Source: Streptomyces sp. PH10-H1
GTDB taxonomy: Bacteria; Actinomycetota; Actinomycetes; Streptomycetales; Streptomycetaceae
NCBI RefSeq assembly: GCF_030063355.1
Contig: NZ_JASISZ010000023.1
Location: 1 to 64,000 of the forward strand
Reading direction: 5' to 3'
DNA: 64,000 bases
Shown: piece after piece, positions 9,085-18,822 of the stretch
Layout: the number at the start of each line of letters is the position of its first letter
How positions within the stretch are numbered: the first letter of the stretch is position 1
The notes under the pieces: generated by a model
What the model saw: only the letters and a program-made list of their open reading frames with translations
Told to the model about the DNA's origin: nothing
Databases searched by the model: none
Program-made: the position numbers and the translations under genes

Positions 9085-10386
9085 GGTCTGCGGAGACAGC
9101 GGGCCCGGGACGCCTGAGGTCCGGGGGATCCCCGGAACCTGCCGCGAGCAGCCGGACGAGGACCGCCGTGACCAACGTCAGCACCGCCACCACCACCGCC
9201 ACCACCACCACCGCCAACGCCACGGCCGCCACGGTCGGCGGCCGGCGACGGGATGCCGCCGGCGTCCTTCGGGAGTGCTGCGGCACGACCGGCCGAGCAG
9301 GGCACTGAGAGGCCGGGGTGGCTGGGGTGGCCGGGCGAGAGCTGCCGGAGCCGCCAGGGGATGGGCCGGCCGGGGACGGAACGGTTCGCGGAGCCTCAGC
9401 GATGAGCCGGGAGGCGACCGCGGCGAGTTCGGACACCCCTGCGGACTCCCAGGCCGGCCCGAACGCCGCGACGGCCGTCCGCTCCACTTCGGCGACCAGT
9501 TCCGCTGTTCCCGGGCGTCGCTCCGGTCCCTTGACCAGGCCCGATCGGAGCAGCGACCTCAACGGCTCTGGGACCACCGCCACGGAGACGGGTGCGGTCA
9601 GATGCCAACTCATCAGGCTGAACGGCTCCTTCGCCTGCGACGGCGGTTGGCCGGTCAGGCAGGGGAGGAACACGCACATCGCCGCGTACACGTCCGCCGC
9701 CGGCGACGGGAGACCGCCGCGCCAGACCTCGGGTGCCCGGAAGGCAGCATCCCCCTGAGTGAGCGCCGCTACCGCGAATCCGGTCAGCGCACTGTGCCCG
9801 GCGGCGCTCACCACGATCTTGGCCGGCCGCAGGTCCCCATGAGCCAGACCCAGCAGGTGTGCCTCGGACAGTCCCCACAGGGTGCGCTTCAGCAGAACCA
9901 GCGCCACCGCGCCCGTCAGCGGACCGTGCCGGTCCAGTATCCGCCGTACGGAGACGCCGTTGACCGCATCCGTCACCAGTGCCGCACCCGGGCCTGCCCC
10001 CACGCACAGATGCGGCCGGGCGATCCTCGGGTCTTCCTCGTAGTGACGCAGACCGGCTACGAAGGGGTGACCGAGGAGGGCCAGTGGCGCCGGGGCCGAT
10101 CCACTCGGCCAGGAAGACCCGGAGCCCCCGCTCGCACAATCGGGACGCCAGCCGCTTGGCCTGCTCGACGTCCACAGCGGCGCAGGAGATGAAGACGTCG
10201 TAGCTCCCAGCGGGATCGAGACCGGGCACGGGATCGAGGGCGGGCGGTGGATCAAGGCCGGGTACTGGAGTCGGGCCACCACTCCGGACGGCGAATCTGG
10301 TCCCGGAGCGGAACATAGGCGAAGTACGCCACCACCACTCCAGTGATCATGCTGGCGAGCGCGACGGCCAGGTTCGCCCAGTCCAT
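9085..10386 (-). pseudogene. Broken membrane TIR-pseudokinase fusion
   Basis: Three frames together read as one protein. From ATG 10386: MDWANLAVALASMITGVVVA, a membrane anchor, to a stop near 10253. In the next frame: a Pro-rich spacer and the first 40 residues of a TIR domain (SYDVFISCAAVDVEQAKRLA, then LRVFLAEWIGPG). Near 10085 the frame changes to a protein-kinase-like domain starting GHPFVAGLRHYEEDP, with HGDLRPAKIVV where HRDLKxxN is expected and GFA where DFG is expected. A Pro/Ser linker and a second membrane segment (VAALAVVVVAVVV-like) follow. The rest of the TIR domain is missing. Catalytic residues of the kinase are substituted, so it was already a pseudokinase. It ends at the metH junction. 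Confidence 0.65.
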
Positions 10387-10434
10387 GCGGCCCAGGCTAG
10401 TGTCCCGGTCCAAGTTCTGCGCCCTTATGGACTA

Positions 10435-10471
10435 CTGGTACCCGCCGCCGGACCGGGGCGGCGGGTACCAG
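10435..10471. repeat. Perfect 15-bp inverted repeat between divergent genes
   Basis: Arms CTGGTACCCGCCGCC (10435-10449) and GGCGGCGGGTACCAG (10457-10471) enclose a 7-base loop. It lies between the starts of the leftward TIR/pseudokinase gene and the rightward FtsX gene, where a terminator would serve neither. It could be a large operator, a leader hairpin, or the leftover terminator of a deleted gene. Confidence 0.6.
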
Positions 10472-10575
10472 CGGGAGCGCGGCGAACCAGGCGGAGCCGT
10501 ACCCGTAGCGGGAGGACCGGGCTTCGGGGGCCGGGTGATCACTGGCCATGATCGGGACCCGGTTACCCTGGTGGG

Positions 10576-13197
10576 ATGGGAGCGGCCGACGCTTCCGAAC
10601 CACGGGGGTGGGCGGCTGTGCTGCGTGTGACGTTGGCCGGACTCCGGGCGTACAAAGTACGCCTGCTGCTGTCATCGGTGTCGATCGTGCTGGGGGTCGC
10701 GTTCATCGCGGGCACGTTCATGATGACCGATTCGATCAATCAGGTTTTCGACCACAGCTATGCCCGCGCCGCGGAGAATGTGGATGCGGCCGTGCAGCCG
10801 TCGGACACCGCGAAGCAGCGGCTCGCCGCCCAGCCCGGCGTCACGGTCCTCACCCCGGAAGTTCTGAACGCCGTGCGCCGCGTCAACGGGGTGGCCGCGG
10901 TAGCCGGCCGGATCAAGGCACCGGCGCCGATGCGCGACGTCGACGGCCGGCTGATGACGACCGACGGACTCGTCGGCAGTGCCCTGGCGATCCCGGATGA
11001 CGTGGCACTCAGCAGCGGCACGGTCGTCGCAGGCACACCGCCGCGCAGGCCCGACGAGGCGGTGGTCGACAAGGACACCGTCTCGGAACGGCATCTGACG
11101 ATAGGTCAGCAGATCCAGATCGTCGCTCACGACCAGCAGGTGCGGCAGTTCCGGCTGGTCGGGGCCATGGAGTTCGGGGTGGACAACCGGGCCAACGGCT
11201 TCACGGTCGTGGGGCTGCGGCCCGATGTTGCGTTGTCCGTCACCGGACATACCGGCTACGACCAGATCGACGTACGTGCCGCTGCTGGGATTTCGCAGGC
11301 CCAACTGGCGGACCGCCTTCGCGCGGCGCTCGGATCGTCCGCTGATCTCGCGGTCCTGACCGGACAGCAATTCACCCAGGCGACCTTGCTGCACCGCGCG
11401 AAGATAGCCGGAAACCTGCCGCAGATCCTCGCGGTCTTCAGTGTCACGGCGCTGCTCGTCGCGGCATTCGTCATCTACAACACGTTCACGATCCTGGTCA
11501 CTCAGCGGATGCGGCAACTGGCACTGCTGCGCTGTGTGGGCGCGACGCGCAATCAGGTGTTCGTCAGCACCCTGCTGGAGGCAGCGGTGGTCGGGCTGCT
11601 CGCCTCGGTGGCCGGACTCTTCGCGGGGATCGGCATCGCGGCGGGGCTGCGGTCCGTGGTCCGGGCCCTGTCCACCGGGCCAGTGCCCGCCGGCGGTGTC
11701 GTGGTGCACAGCACGACGGTTGTCGCCGCCTTGACAGCCGGGATGGTCGTAACGGTGGCCGCCGCGGCGATACCGGCTCGCGCCGCGACGGCGGTGGCTC
11801 CGATATCCGCCGTGCGCCAGCAGCCCGACACCACCGCTTCCCCTGCCCGGATCGCGGTGCTGCGGCTCTGGGTGGCGATCGTGCTGGGCATCACCGGGAT
11901 CACGGTCATCGAGTTCGGCACCCGCTCGTCCGAGCTCTATACCGGCATCAAGGTGATCGGTGTGGGTTGCGCGACGGTCTTCCTCGCGGTCCTGGCGATC
12001 GGCCCGGTCGTCGTCGGACCGCTGACGCGGGTGCTCGGTTGGTTGCCGGCCAAGGTACTCGGCACGCCGGCGAGACTGGCAGCCGCCAATGCGCGGCGCA
12101 ACCCGGGGCGGACGGCCACGACGATGGCGGCCCTTTCGGTCGGCGTGATGCTGATGAGCCTGTTCACCGTGATTCAGGATTCGGCCATGGTCACCCAGTC
12201 GCAGTGGATCGAGGCGCACAATCCCTACGACTACTCGGTCGACCCGCTCGCCGGTTCCGACCAGACCGTGCCGTTCAGCGTGGCGGCGGAGCTGCGCAAG
12301 AAACCTGAACTGGCCCATGTCGCCGCGCTCGACGGTACGAAGACCAATGTCAACGGTCACCCGTCGGATGTGGGTGCCGTTGAATCGAGTGCCTACGGCT
12401 CGCTGTTCCAACCGAACGTGCGCGAGGGCTCCCTCACCGACTTCACCGCCGGGACGGTCGCCGTCTCCAACGAGCTCGCCGCGACGCTGCGTCTGAAGGT
12501 CGGCGACACCGTGAGCGTGGCGACACCGCGTTCCGGTACCGTCACCGCCCGGCTCACCTTGATCTACCAGGTCTACACCGGGCATGGGATCGACTGGTTC
12601 GACGTCCTCCTGCCCCGCGAAGATTTCCTCCGCGGCTTCGCACCCGCCGGCGACACCCAGGTGCGGATCCTGGCCGGAGCGGGCGTGAACATCGCTGATT
12701 CGCGCGCGGCCGTCCAGGGCGTCATCGCCGCGCTGCACCTGCTCCACATCGGAAGTCTCGCGGAGAAGAAATCGGACCTGTCCGGCAGTGCACAGTCGAC
12801 CCTGACACTGTTCACCGTGATGCTCGCCATGGCGATCGTGATAGCCGTGCTCGGCATCGCCAACACACTGTCCTTGTCGGCCGTGGAACGCTCCCGGGAG
12901 TCCGCTCTGCTCCGCGCCCTGGGCCTCTCACGCGGCGCGATGATGGAGATGCTCTGGGTGGAGGCCGTACTGACGGCCCTGCTGGGCACCCTCATCGGGC
13001 TCACCCTCGGGGTGTCGTTCGGCTGGGCGTTCGAGCAACTCATCGGCCACAGCCAGGGCGGCGCCGTCCTCAGCGTCCCGGTCGCGAAGCTACTCGCCTA
13101 TGCGGCGATCGCCACGGCGGCGAGCCTGTGCGCAGCCCTGCTACCGGGCAGCCGCGCCGCGCGCGCCTCGGTGGTTACCGCCCTGGCGGACGCCTAG
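10576..13197 (+). CDS. FtsX/MacB-type ABC transporter permease (lone, double module)
   Basis: The 873-residue membrane protein has an N-terminal helix (LLLSSVSIVLGVAFIAGTFM), a large extracytoplasmic domain, three helices with the FtsX signature (TILVTQRMRQLALLRCVGAT), and then a second copy of the same layout ending with RESALLRALGLSRGAMMEML and three helices. This is the usual architecture of actinobacterial FtsX-like permeases that move lipids or peptides or act as mechanotransmitters with a LolD/MacB-type ATPase. No ATPase gene lies beside it in this window, which is unusual. A GTG or later start at MLRVTLAG is possible. Confidence 0.9.
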   Translation: MGAADASEPRGWAAVLRVTLAGLRAYKVRLLLSSVSIVLGVAFIAGTFMMTDSINQVFDHSYARAAENVDAAVQPSDTAKQRLAAQPGVTVLTPEVLNAVRRVNGVAAVAGRIKAPAPMRDVDGRLMTTDGLVGSALAIPDDVALSSGTVVAGTPPRRPDEAVVDKDTVSERHLTIGQQIQIVAHDQQVRQFRLVGAMEFGVDNRANGFTVVGLRPDVALSVTGHTGYDQIDVRAAAGISQAQLADRLRAALGSSADLAVLTGQQFTQATLLHRAKIAGNLPQILAVFSVTALLVAAFVIYNTFTILVTQRMRQLALLRCVGATRNQVFVSTLLEAAVVGLLASVAGLFAGIGIAAGLRSVVRALSTGPVPAGGVVVHSTTVVAALTAGMVVTVAAAAIPARAATAVAPISAVRQQPDTTASPARIAVLRLWVAIVLGITGITVIEFGTRSSELYTGIKVIGVGCATVFLAVLAIGPVVVGPLTRVLGWLPAKVLGTPARLAAANARRNPGRTATTMAALSVGVMLMSLFTVIQDSAMVTQSQWIEAHNPYDYSVDPLAGSDQTVPFSVAAELRKKPELAHVAALDGTKTNVNGHPSDVGAVESSAYGSLFQPNVREGSLTDFTAGTVAVSNELAATLRLKVGDTVSVATPRSGTVTARLTLIYQVYTGHGIDWFDVLLPREDFLRGFAPAGDTQVRILAGAGVNIADSRAAVQGVIAALHLLHIGSLAEKKSDLSGSAQSTLTLFTVMLAMAIVIAVLGIANTLSLSAVERSRESALLRALGLSRGAMMEMLWVEAVLTALLGTLIGLTLGVSFGWAFEQLIGHSQGGAVLSVPVAKLLAYAAIATAASLCAALLPGSRAARASVVTALADA

Positions 13198-13359
13198 AAC
13201 GAGCCGGCCGTGGCCCTGTGCGGGTCCCGCCGGGGTCGGTACGTTCCGGATGAGCCGACCCTGGCTCGTAGGGCTGCCCATCCTCCCCCTGAACGCGACC
13301 CCGAAGCGACCCCGAGCGCGGCCTCCGCACGCGAACTCCCGCAAGCGGCACCGGAGACG

Positions 13360-13565
13360 AGCGCGCTGAAGACCGTGCATTCGGATGGGCCGTACCCGTT
13401 GACGATGCGGGTGTCCGGCAGGGCCCGCACGGCGCGTGCGACGTGCTCCTGGGAGAGTGTCTCTCCGCCGATCAGGAGCTGGTTCAGGCCCGCAGCGAGG
13501 ACACGTCGACGTCGACCGCCGTTGAAGGCGGCCGACGTCAACCAGAGCACGGTCGCACCGCACGC
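13360..13565 (-). pseudogene. NRPS adenylation-domain fragment
   Basis: About 65 codons read GATVLWLTSAAFN, then NQLLIGGETLSQEHVARAVR, then TRIVNGYGPSECTVFS. This is the A4-A5 region of an amino-acid-activating domain, with the A5 motif NGYGPSE. No other NRPS core motif is found on either side, so this is an isolated scrap. Confidence 0.8.
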
Positions 13566-13584
13566 GGCCGCCTGCCGGGCGACG

Positions 13585-13819
13585 GCCAAGTTCATCGGTA
13601 CGCCCGACCAGGTGGCGGACACCATCACCGCGTGGTTCGAGGGCGGTGCCCCCGGACGGGTTCAACAGCATGGCACCCGCCCTGCCGTCGGGCCTGGAGA
13701 CCTTCATCGAGCAGATGCTGCCGATCCTGCGCAGCAAGGACCTGTTCCGCGAGGAGTACGAAGGCACGACCCTCCGCGAGCACTACGGGCTCCCGGTACC
13801 GGCGAACCAGTTCCACTAG
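13585..13819 (+). pseudogene. 3' fragment of NtaA/SnaA-type FMN monooxygenase
   Basis: The fragment begins AKFIGTPDQVADTITAWFEG. It then needs a one-base shift near 13650 to continue DGFNSMAPALPSGLETFIEQ and LREHYGLPVPANQFH with a proper TAG. This is the C-terminus of the flavin-dependent luciferase-like monooxygenases of the nitrilotriacetate/pristinamycin synthase group. The first 350 or so residues are missing. It abuts the NRPS scrap on the opposite strand. Confidence 0.75.
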
Positions 13820-13880
13820 GCAGAGACCGAGGTGCTCCTGCCGCTTCTCGGAGCGGCGGCAGACCACCAACGCTCCTCGT

Positions 13881-14482
13881 TCAGGGGGTGAGCAAGACGT
13901 ACGGGGACGCCTGCGCCGCATCGCCCTTGTCCCACGCGCTGTTGCGGTCGTTGTGGAGGTCGAAGGACTTGCCGTCAGAGTAGACGTAGCGGTAGTCGCC
14001 CAGCACGTAGGCAGCCACCGCGTCTGCAAAGGCCTCGGTCCACGCGCATCCCTTCGAGCCGGCGATGTCGAAGGTGTGGTTCTCGCAGTTCGGCGCGTCC
14101 GGGAACGAGTGGTTGTACAGCTGGAAATGGAGCCAGTGCCCGGCCTCGTGGAGGATGGTGTGCTTGGAGCCGGCGTCGTCGGCGGCGAGGACGACGTTGT
14201 GGGTGTCGGGATCCCAGTAGCCGCCGTCGACGGCGTCCGAGGCCCAGGTGAAGGTCAGCTGATCGCAGCTGGTGTTGGTCTGGTGGCGGGTCCAGCACAC
14301 GGATCCGGAGGTGTCGGCGGCGACGGCTTTAGATCGGCTGGTTCTCACCGGCTTCGACATCCCGGTGCTCGTACATGAGCGTCCCGCTGATGCAGATCTG
14401 GGCGGCGGCCTGGGAACCGGCAGTCGGTTGGCTGCCGGCCCTGGACGGACCGCAGGCCACCAGGCCCACCAGCAGCGCCACG
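13881..14482 (-). pseudogene. Truncated secreted zinc metalloprotease
   Basis: The C-terminal 120 residues include the HExxH zinc site in KHTILHEAGHWLHFQLYNHS, a second conserved stretch KGCAWTEAFADAVAAYVLGD, and HNDRNSAWDKGDA near the end. A frame change near 14329 joins this to an N-terminal part with a hydrophobic stretch and lipobox-like VALLVGLVACGPS and then CISGTLMYEHRDVEAGE. No start codon remains: the 5' end is fused at about 14480 to the histidine kinase fragment. It was probably an exported lipoprotein peptidase. Confidence 0.65.
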
Positions 14483-14715
14483 AACTCACGGTGTCGGCCG
14501 ACGGCACCCTCACCGTCGACGACGCCGGGCCGGGTATACCGGCCGAGTTGGCCGGCTCCCTGTTCGAGCGCTTCCGGAGCGGCTCCGGATCCACCGGCCT
14601 CGGCCTGTCCATCGCCTCCTGGGTCGCCCACACCCACGACGGCACACTCACCGCCGGAACCAGCCCGCGCGGCGGTGCCCGCTTCACCCTCCGCCTCCCC
14701 GCACACCGCCGGTAG
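14480..14715 (+). pseudogene. 3' fragment of a sensor histidine kinase
   Basis: The fragment reads HELTVSADGTLTVDDAGPGI, then LFERFRSGSGSTGLGLSIAS, ending GGARFTLRLPAHRR. These are the G1 (DDAGPGI), F and G2 (GLGLSI) boxes of the HATPase domain. The sensor, DHp domain and N box are missing. It is joined head to head with the metalloprotease remnant, both having lost their 5' ends at the same point. Confidence 0.82.
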
Positions 14716-14738
14716 CGCCCGGACAGGCCCTGGGTGGT

Positions 14739-15605
14739 TCACCGCGCCCAGCGGATGCCATGGAAGCCCGGGGAGGCGTCGAAGTCGACCACGTGGGCCA
14801 GCCTGCCGTCGATGAGGCGGAGCGGGGCCACGTCCTTGTGCAGGGAGTGGCTGTCGAGCCGCCAGATCCGGTGGACCCGCTTGACGCCGACCTCGGGTTC
14901 GAAGCGGACGGCCAGTTCGAGACGCCGACCGGCGCCGCTGAGCCAGCGGCCGTAGTACGACTCGCAGGTCTCGGCCGCCACCTGGTACTCCAGCGCGAGC
15001 GTCTCGCCGCGGCCGAGTGGTGCGAACAGCAGCTCTGCGGCAACCAGTTGGGCCTCGGGGTCGGTACGCACACGCCCGAGCCGGGTGTCCCGTCCGGCCT
15101 GGATCTCGGGCGGCGCACCGCTGGAGACATGGCAGAGCACCACATGCCGGTCGACGCCGGAGCGACGGGCTCGGACCACGACGCGGACGACGGCCAGACA
15201 GCCGCTCACCGTCACCGTCACGTCGTCCTGCACGGCAGGCACGTCCAGACCAGGGTCGCCGGACACGTCGAGTGCGGCCCGGAGCCGCGCGGCGGCGGGC
15301 CGAGAGGTGCCTGGGGAGAAGCTCTGACGACGGCCTCGGTGGGCGGGCTCCGCCAGCAGTCGCCGCAGGGCACCGTCCGGCAGGTCGAGCACGACCTCCA
15401 GCGCGGCGACAGCTCGAAGGCTGTCCACGCGCCGGGGACGGCCGGCCCCGCGCTGCCAATTGCTGAGCGTGGAAACGCTCACCGGGAGCCCGCGACTCGC
15501 GAGCCGCTCGCGAAGGCGGTCGAGGCTGAGGCCGCGGGAGTCGATCGCCCAGCGCAGCGCCGTATGGAACGGGCCGGTGAGGAGGACGTCATGGATGTCG
15601 TCGAT
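14739..15605 (-). CDS. HTH (XRE-type) transcriptional regulator, non-standard start
   Basis: The protein of about 288 residues contains an N-terminal helix-turn-helix: DVLLTGPFHTALRWAIDSRG, then LPVSVSTLSNWQRGAGRPRR. The C-terminal 180 residues form a beta-rich domain of unknown function (VLCHVSSGAPPEIQAGRDTR, ESYYGRWL), a pairing seen in Streptomyces regulators. The start is odd. The strong ribosome site AAGGGGAGG is followed after six bases by ATC, not ATG, exactly where homologues usually begin. No better in-frame ATG, GTG or TTG is close. Either ATC is used weakly, a start was lost by mutation, or a distant GTG is used. Confidence 0.7.
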   Translation of the reverse strand: MDDIHDVLLTGPFHTALRWAIDSRGLSLDRLRERLASRGLPVSVSTLSNWQRGAGRPRRVDSLRAVAALEVVLDLPDGALRRLLAEPAHRGRRQSFSPGTSRPAAARLRAALDVSGDPGLDVPAVQDDVTVTVSGCLAVVRVVVRARRSGVDRHVVLCHVSSGAPPEIQAGRDTRLGRVRTDPEAQLVAAELLFAPLGRGETLALEYQVAAETCESYYGRWLSGAGRRLELAVRFEPEVGVKRVHRIWRLDSHSLHKDVAPLRLIDGRLAHVVDFDASPGFHGIRWAR

Positions 15606-15866
15606 CGGGAACCTCCCCTTACCCGCCGGTACTGGAATTCCATCGCCGCAGCGCCATTCTTGCAGGCAACGCCGTTCTGTGGCTTCCCCGCACCCCCACC
15701 CGATCCGGAGAACCGGCTTCCCACCGGCTCGGACAGCCACCACGATGTCCGCGAATCCCTGCCTCCTGTGTCCGGCCCGACAAGCAGCATCGAGCACCTC
15801 TCTGCACATGGTCACTCCGGGTTGGGACTCATCCAGCGCCTCCCGCACACCACTTGAGGAGCCCCT

Positions 15867-17459
15867 GTGCGTATCCGCCGTCCAGCCATCGGCCTCACCG
15901 CCACGCTCGGCCTGCTCTGTGGTCTCGCCGCCTCCGTCACCGCTGCCCCGCCCGCTTCTGCGGCCGTCAGCCCGCCGCGCCCGGACCACGTGGTGATCGT
16001 GCTGTTCGAGAACACGTCGCAGGGCTCGATCATCGGCAACCCCCAGGCCCCGTACTTCAACCAGCTGGCCAACACCGGGGCCGACTTCACCAACTCCTTC
16101 GCGATCGAGCACCCCAGCGAGCCGAACTACCTGGACCTCTTCTCCGGCTCCAACCAGGGAGTCACGGACGACTCCTGCCCGCACACCTTCGGCACCGACA
16201 ACGAAGGCGCCCAACTGAGCGCCAAGGGGCTCACCTTCGCCGGTTACTCCGAGGGCCTCCCGTCGACCGGATCCACGGTCTGCACCTCCGGCAGGTACGC
16301 CCGCAAGCACAACCCGTGGGTCAATTTCAGCAACGTCCCGTCCTCGGCCAACAAGCCGTTCTCGGCCTTCCCGACCGACTTCACGCAGCTGCCCACGGTC
16401 TCCTGGGTGGTCCCCGACCTCTGCAACGACATGCACGACTGCTCGATCCCCACGGGCGACACTTGGCTCAAGACCCACCTGGACAGCTACGTCCAGTGGG
16501 CCAAGGCCCACAACAGCGTACTGATCACCACCTTCGACGAGGACGACAGCGCCGGGAACAACCAGATCGCCACCATCTTCAACGGCCAGCCCGTCAAGAC
16601 CGGCAACTACGCCGAGCGGATAGACCACTTCAGCGTGCTGCGCACCATCGAGGACATGTACGGCCTGCCCTACGCCGGCGCCGCCGCCCAGGCCACCCCG
16701 ATCACCGACGCCTGGACCACCGGCGGCCCGAGCGGCAACGTCACGGTCACCGCGCCCGGCGACCAGAACGGCACCATCGGCACCGCGACTTCGCTGCAAC
16801 TGCAGGCCACCGACACCGCAGGCGGCACGCTGAGCTGGTCCGCGACCGGCCTGCCCGCCGGACTCACCGTCAACAGCACCACCGGCCGGATCTCCGGAAC
16901 CCCGACCACCGCGGGAACCTACTCGGTGACCGCCACGGCCACCGACTCCACCGGCCCGTCCGGCAGCGCCACCTTCACCTGGACCATCGGCGGCGGGACG
17001 GGCGGCTGCACCGCGGGCCAGTTGCTCGGCAATCCCGGCTTCGAGACCGGCACCGCCTCCCCCTGGACCGCCACGAGCGGCGTAATCGACAGCGGCTCCT
17101 CAGAACCGGCCCACTCCGGCGGCTGGAAGGCCTGGCTGGACGGCTACGGCAGCACCCACACCGACACCCTCTCGCAGACCGTCACCATCTCCGCCGGCTG
17201 CAAGGCAAGCCTCAGCTTCTGGCTGCACATCGACACCGCCGAGACCGGCACCACCGCCTACGACAAGCTGACCGTCCAGGCCAACTCCGGCACGCTGGCG
17301 ACCTACTCCAACGTGAACGCGGCCTCCGGCTACCTCCAGAAGACCTTCGACCTCTCCGCCTACGCCGGCCAGACCGTCACCCTCAAGTTCACCGGCACCG
17401 AGGACTCCTCACTGCAGACCGGCTTCGTCATCGACGACACCGCCCTCAACGTCTCCTGA
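15867..17459 (+). CDS. Secreted phosphoesterase (acid phosphatase/phospholipase C type) with Ig and C-terminal binding domain
   Basis: The 530-residue protein begins at GTG with GAGGAG upstream and has a signal peptide ending PPASAAV. Residues of about 40-290 form an alkaline-phosphatase-superfamily phosphoesterase: [20 protein letters not shown] (metal and nucleophile region), [48 protein letters not shown] and [20 protein letters not shown] putative Ig domain of about 85 residues follows ([20 protein letters not shown]). The last 150 residues ([17 protein letters not shown]) form a jelly-roll, probably carbohydrate-binding. Release of phosphate from extracellular phosphomonoesters or phospholipids is the likely task. 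Confidence 0.88.
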   Translation: MRIRRPAIGLTATLGLLCGLAASVTAAPPASAAVSPPRPDHVVIVLFENTSQGSIIGNPQAPYFNQLANTGADFTNSFAIEHPSEPNYLDLFSGSNQGVTDDSCPHTFGTDNEGAQLSAKGLTFAGYSEGLPSTGSTVCTSGRYARKHNPWVNFSNVPSSANKPFSAFPTDFTQLPTVSWVVPDLCNDMHDCSIPTGDTWLKTHLDSYVQWAKAHNSVLITTFDEDDSAGNNQIATIFNGQPVKTGNYAERIDHFSVLRTIEDMYGLPYAGAAAQATPITDAWTTGGPSGNVTVTAPGDQNGTIGTATSLQLQATDTAGGTLSWSATGLPAGLTVNSTTGRISGTPTTAGTYSVTATATDSTGPSGSATFTWTIGGGTGGCTAGQLLGNPGFETGTASPWTATSGVIDSGSSEPAHSGGWKAWLDGYGSTHTDTLSQTVTISAGCKASLSFWLHIDTAETGTTAYDKLTVQANSGTLATYSNVNAASGYLQKTFDLSAYAGQTVTLKFTGTEDSSLQTGFVIDDTALNVS

Positions 17460-17524
17460 CCGCCATCCGTGTGCGCCGGGCTGTGATCCCCCGGTGTCCT
17501 CGGCTTCCTTGGACTGCTGCGGTA

Positions 17525-17549
17525 GCCGGGCGGCGGTGTGCCGCCCGGC
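17525..17549 (+). terminator. Hairpin downstream of the phosphoesterase gene
   Basis: GCCGGGCGGC and GCCGCCCGGC form a perfect 10-bp stem with a GGTGT loop, 65 bp past the stop codon. Confidence 0.8.
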
Positions 17550-17599
17550 CGGCCGTCAGGTGCGGCAGGCGCAGTAGACCGAGCAGCGGCGCGGTTTGC

Positions 17600-17796
17600 C
17601 GAGTCGGCCGGGTGTCCAGAAGTGCTCCGGTGCGCTCGGCTGGCACGGCGTCGGCCATGCGTCCGAAGGACGTGGCAGTCGGTGGGGGTTCACCAGCGCA
17701 TCGCACTTCAGCAGGGCCTTCCGCGGCGCCTACGGCATGACCCCGCGCGAGTGGAGCGCGATGAATCGACGTAGTTCCGACGTGGTTCCCGGGTGA
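17600..17796 (+). pseudogene. 3' fragment of an AraC family regulator
   Basis: The last 40 codons read RWGFTSASHFSRAFRGAYGM, then TPREWSAMNRR, the second helix-turn-helix of AraC proteins. A base change just upstream breaks the frame (DVAV then RWGFT). No ligand domain or first HTH can be found. It ends immediately before a strong hairpin shared with the converging glycosyltransferase. Confidence 0.78.
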
Positions 17797-17800
17797 TGGC

Positions 17801-17837
17801 CCGGCCGGGCGACGAGCGAGGCCCATCGCCCGGCCGG
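17801..17837. terminator. Bidirectional terminator between AraC remnant and glycosyltransferase
   Basis: CCGGCCGGGCGA and TCGCCCGGCCGG form a perfect 12-bp stem with a 13-base loop. It sits 4 bp past the AraC stop and 11 bp past the glycosyltransferase stop, so it would end both converging transcripts. Confidence 0.85.
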
Positions 17838-17848
17838 ACACGTCGGGC

Positions 17849-18752
17849 CTACCGCTGCGCGTCGGCGCATCGCTCCAGCACGAGCCGGAGCGCCTCGTCC
17901 GGCGTCGACTCCTTGCAGCAGCTGCCGCATGGGGACGAAGCCGGCCGGACGCACCCAGGTACGGTCCACGGCCGGGACCTGCGGGTCCGCCGCCGCGTTG
18001 AGCGTGATGACGACGTTCACGCTCAACGAGGCGAGCGATCTCACGATGGCGGCGAGAGCGTCCGGGGCGTCGACGAACCTTCCCAGCGTCACCAGGACCA
18101 GCGGCGGGTTCCCGTGACCCGCGAACCGCGGCACGGACCAGGCGTCGTGCTCGGAGGAATCGGAGGAATCGGAGGAATGCGGCTCGGGGCGCACGGTGAT
18201 CCGGTCGCCCGGTGGAGTCCAGTCCTGGCGATGCAGACGGTCGGGCCAGGGATCGAGATGGGCCAGGCGCCGTGTGGGCGTCAGACCGCGCTCGGCGTAC
18301 CGCGGGAGGACGGCGCGGTCCAGGGCCGCGGTCAACTGCTCGTCCAGTGCCAGGCCCCAGCCATGGGACGCCCATGGCACGTTGAGAGCGGCGGCGACCA
18401 GCGGGCCGATGCAGTCGACCACCTCGGCGATGATCAGGTCGGGGGCGAAGTCGCGGGCCACGACGAGCGCCTCGTCGACTCCCAGGTCCACGCGGGCGCC
18501 GCCGAAGAACTCGGCCGGTGTTGCGGGGGTCGTGTCGGTGCCGGCATCGGCTCCGGTGCGACGCATCACTTCGGCCAGGGTGGCCTCCACAGTCGCGCCC
18601 GCGGGCAGAACCCGCAGTGGGGCGACCGCGTCGGCCATCGACGCGTGGGTGACCAGCGCGGTGTGGTGACCGGCGCGGCGGGCGGCCGCGGCCAGCGGCA
18701 GCAGAGGTAACAGGTGCCCGAAGGCGGGAGTGCCGAAGAACAGGATGCGCAT
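17849..18752 (-). pseudogene. UGT/MGT-type glycosyltransferase with internal deletion
   Basis: The first 270 residues are a normal GT-B N-terminal domain: MRILFFGTPAFGHLLPLLPL, LIIAEVVDCIGPLVAAALN, and the start of the donor-binding half (LVTLGRF, GFVPMRQLL). The nucleotide-sugar signature (HHGGxGT) that should follow is absent. A frame change joins directly to KESTPDEALRLVLERCADAQ and a TAG, which looks like the authentic C-terminus. About 110 codons of the C-terminal domain are therefore deleted. Without a frame change translation would run on to 17730. Catalysis is not expected. SSDSSDSSE inside comes from a GGAATC repeat. Confidence 0.72.
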
Positions 18753-18822
18753 GGGATTCCTAGAACGTGGGTGATGCTGCGGGACGGCTGCCGGGGACCC
18801 GCATCGGGTGGGGTACGAGGGG

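Noticed and set aside
10576..13197. FtsX gene as part of a complete ABC exporter
   Set aside because: No ATPase gene is found on either side, so I did not infer a complete transporter operon.
14739..16799. 686-codon minus-strand frame including the HTH regulator
   Set aside because: Only the first-downstream 288 codons next to the stop match a regulator; the upstream extension is antisense to the phosphoesterase gene.
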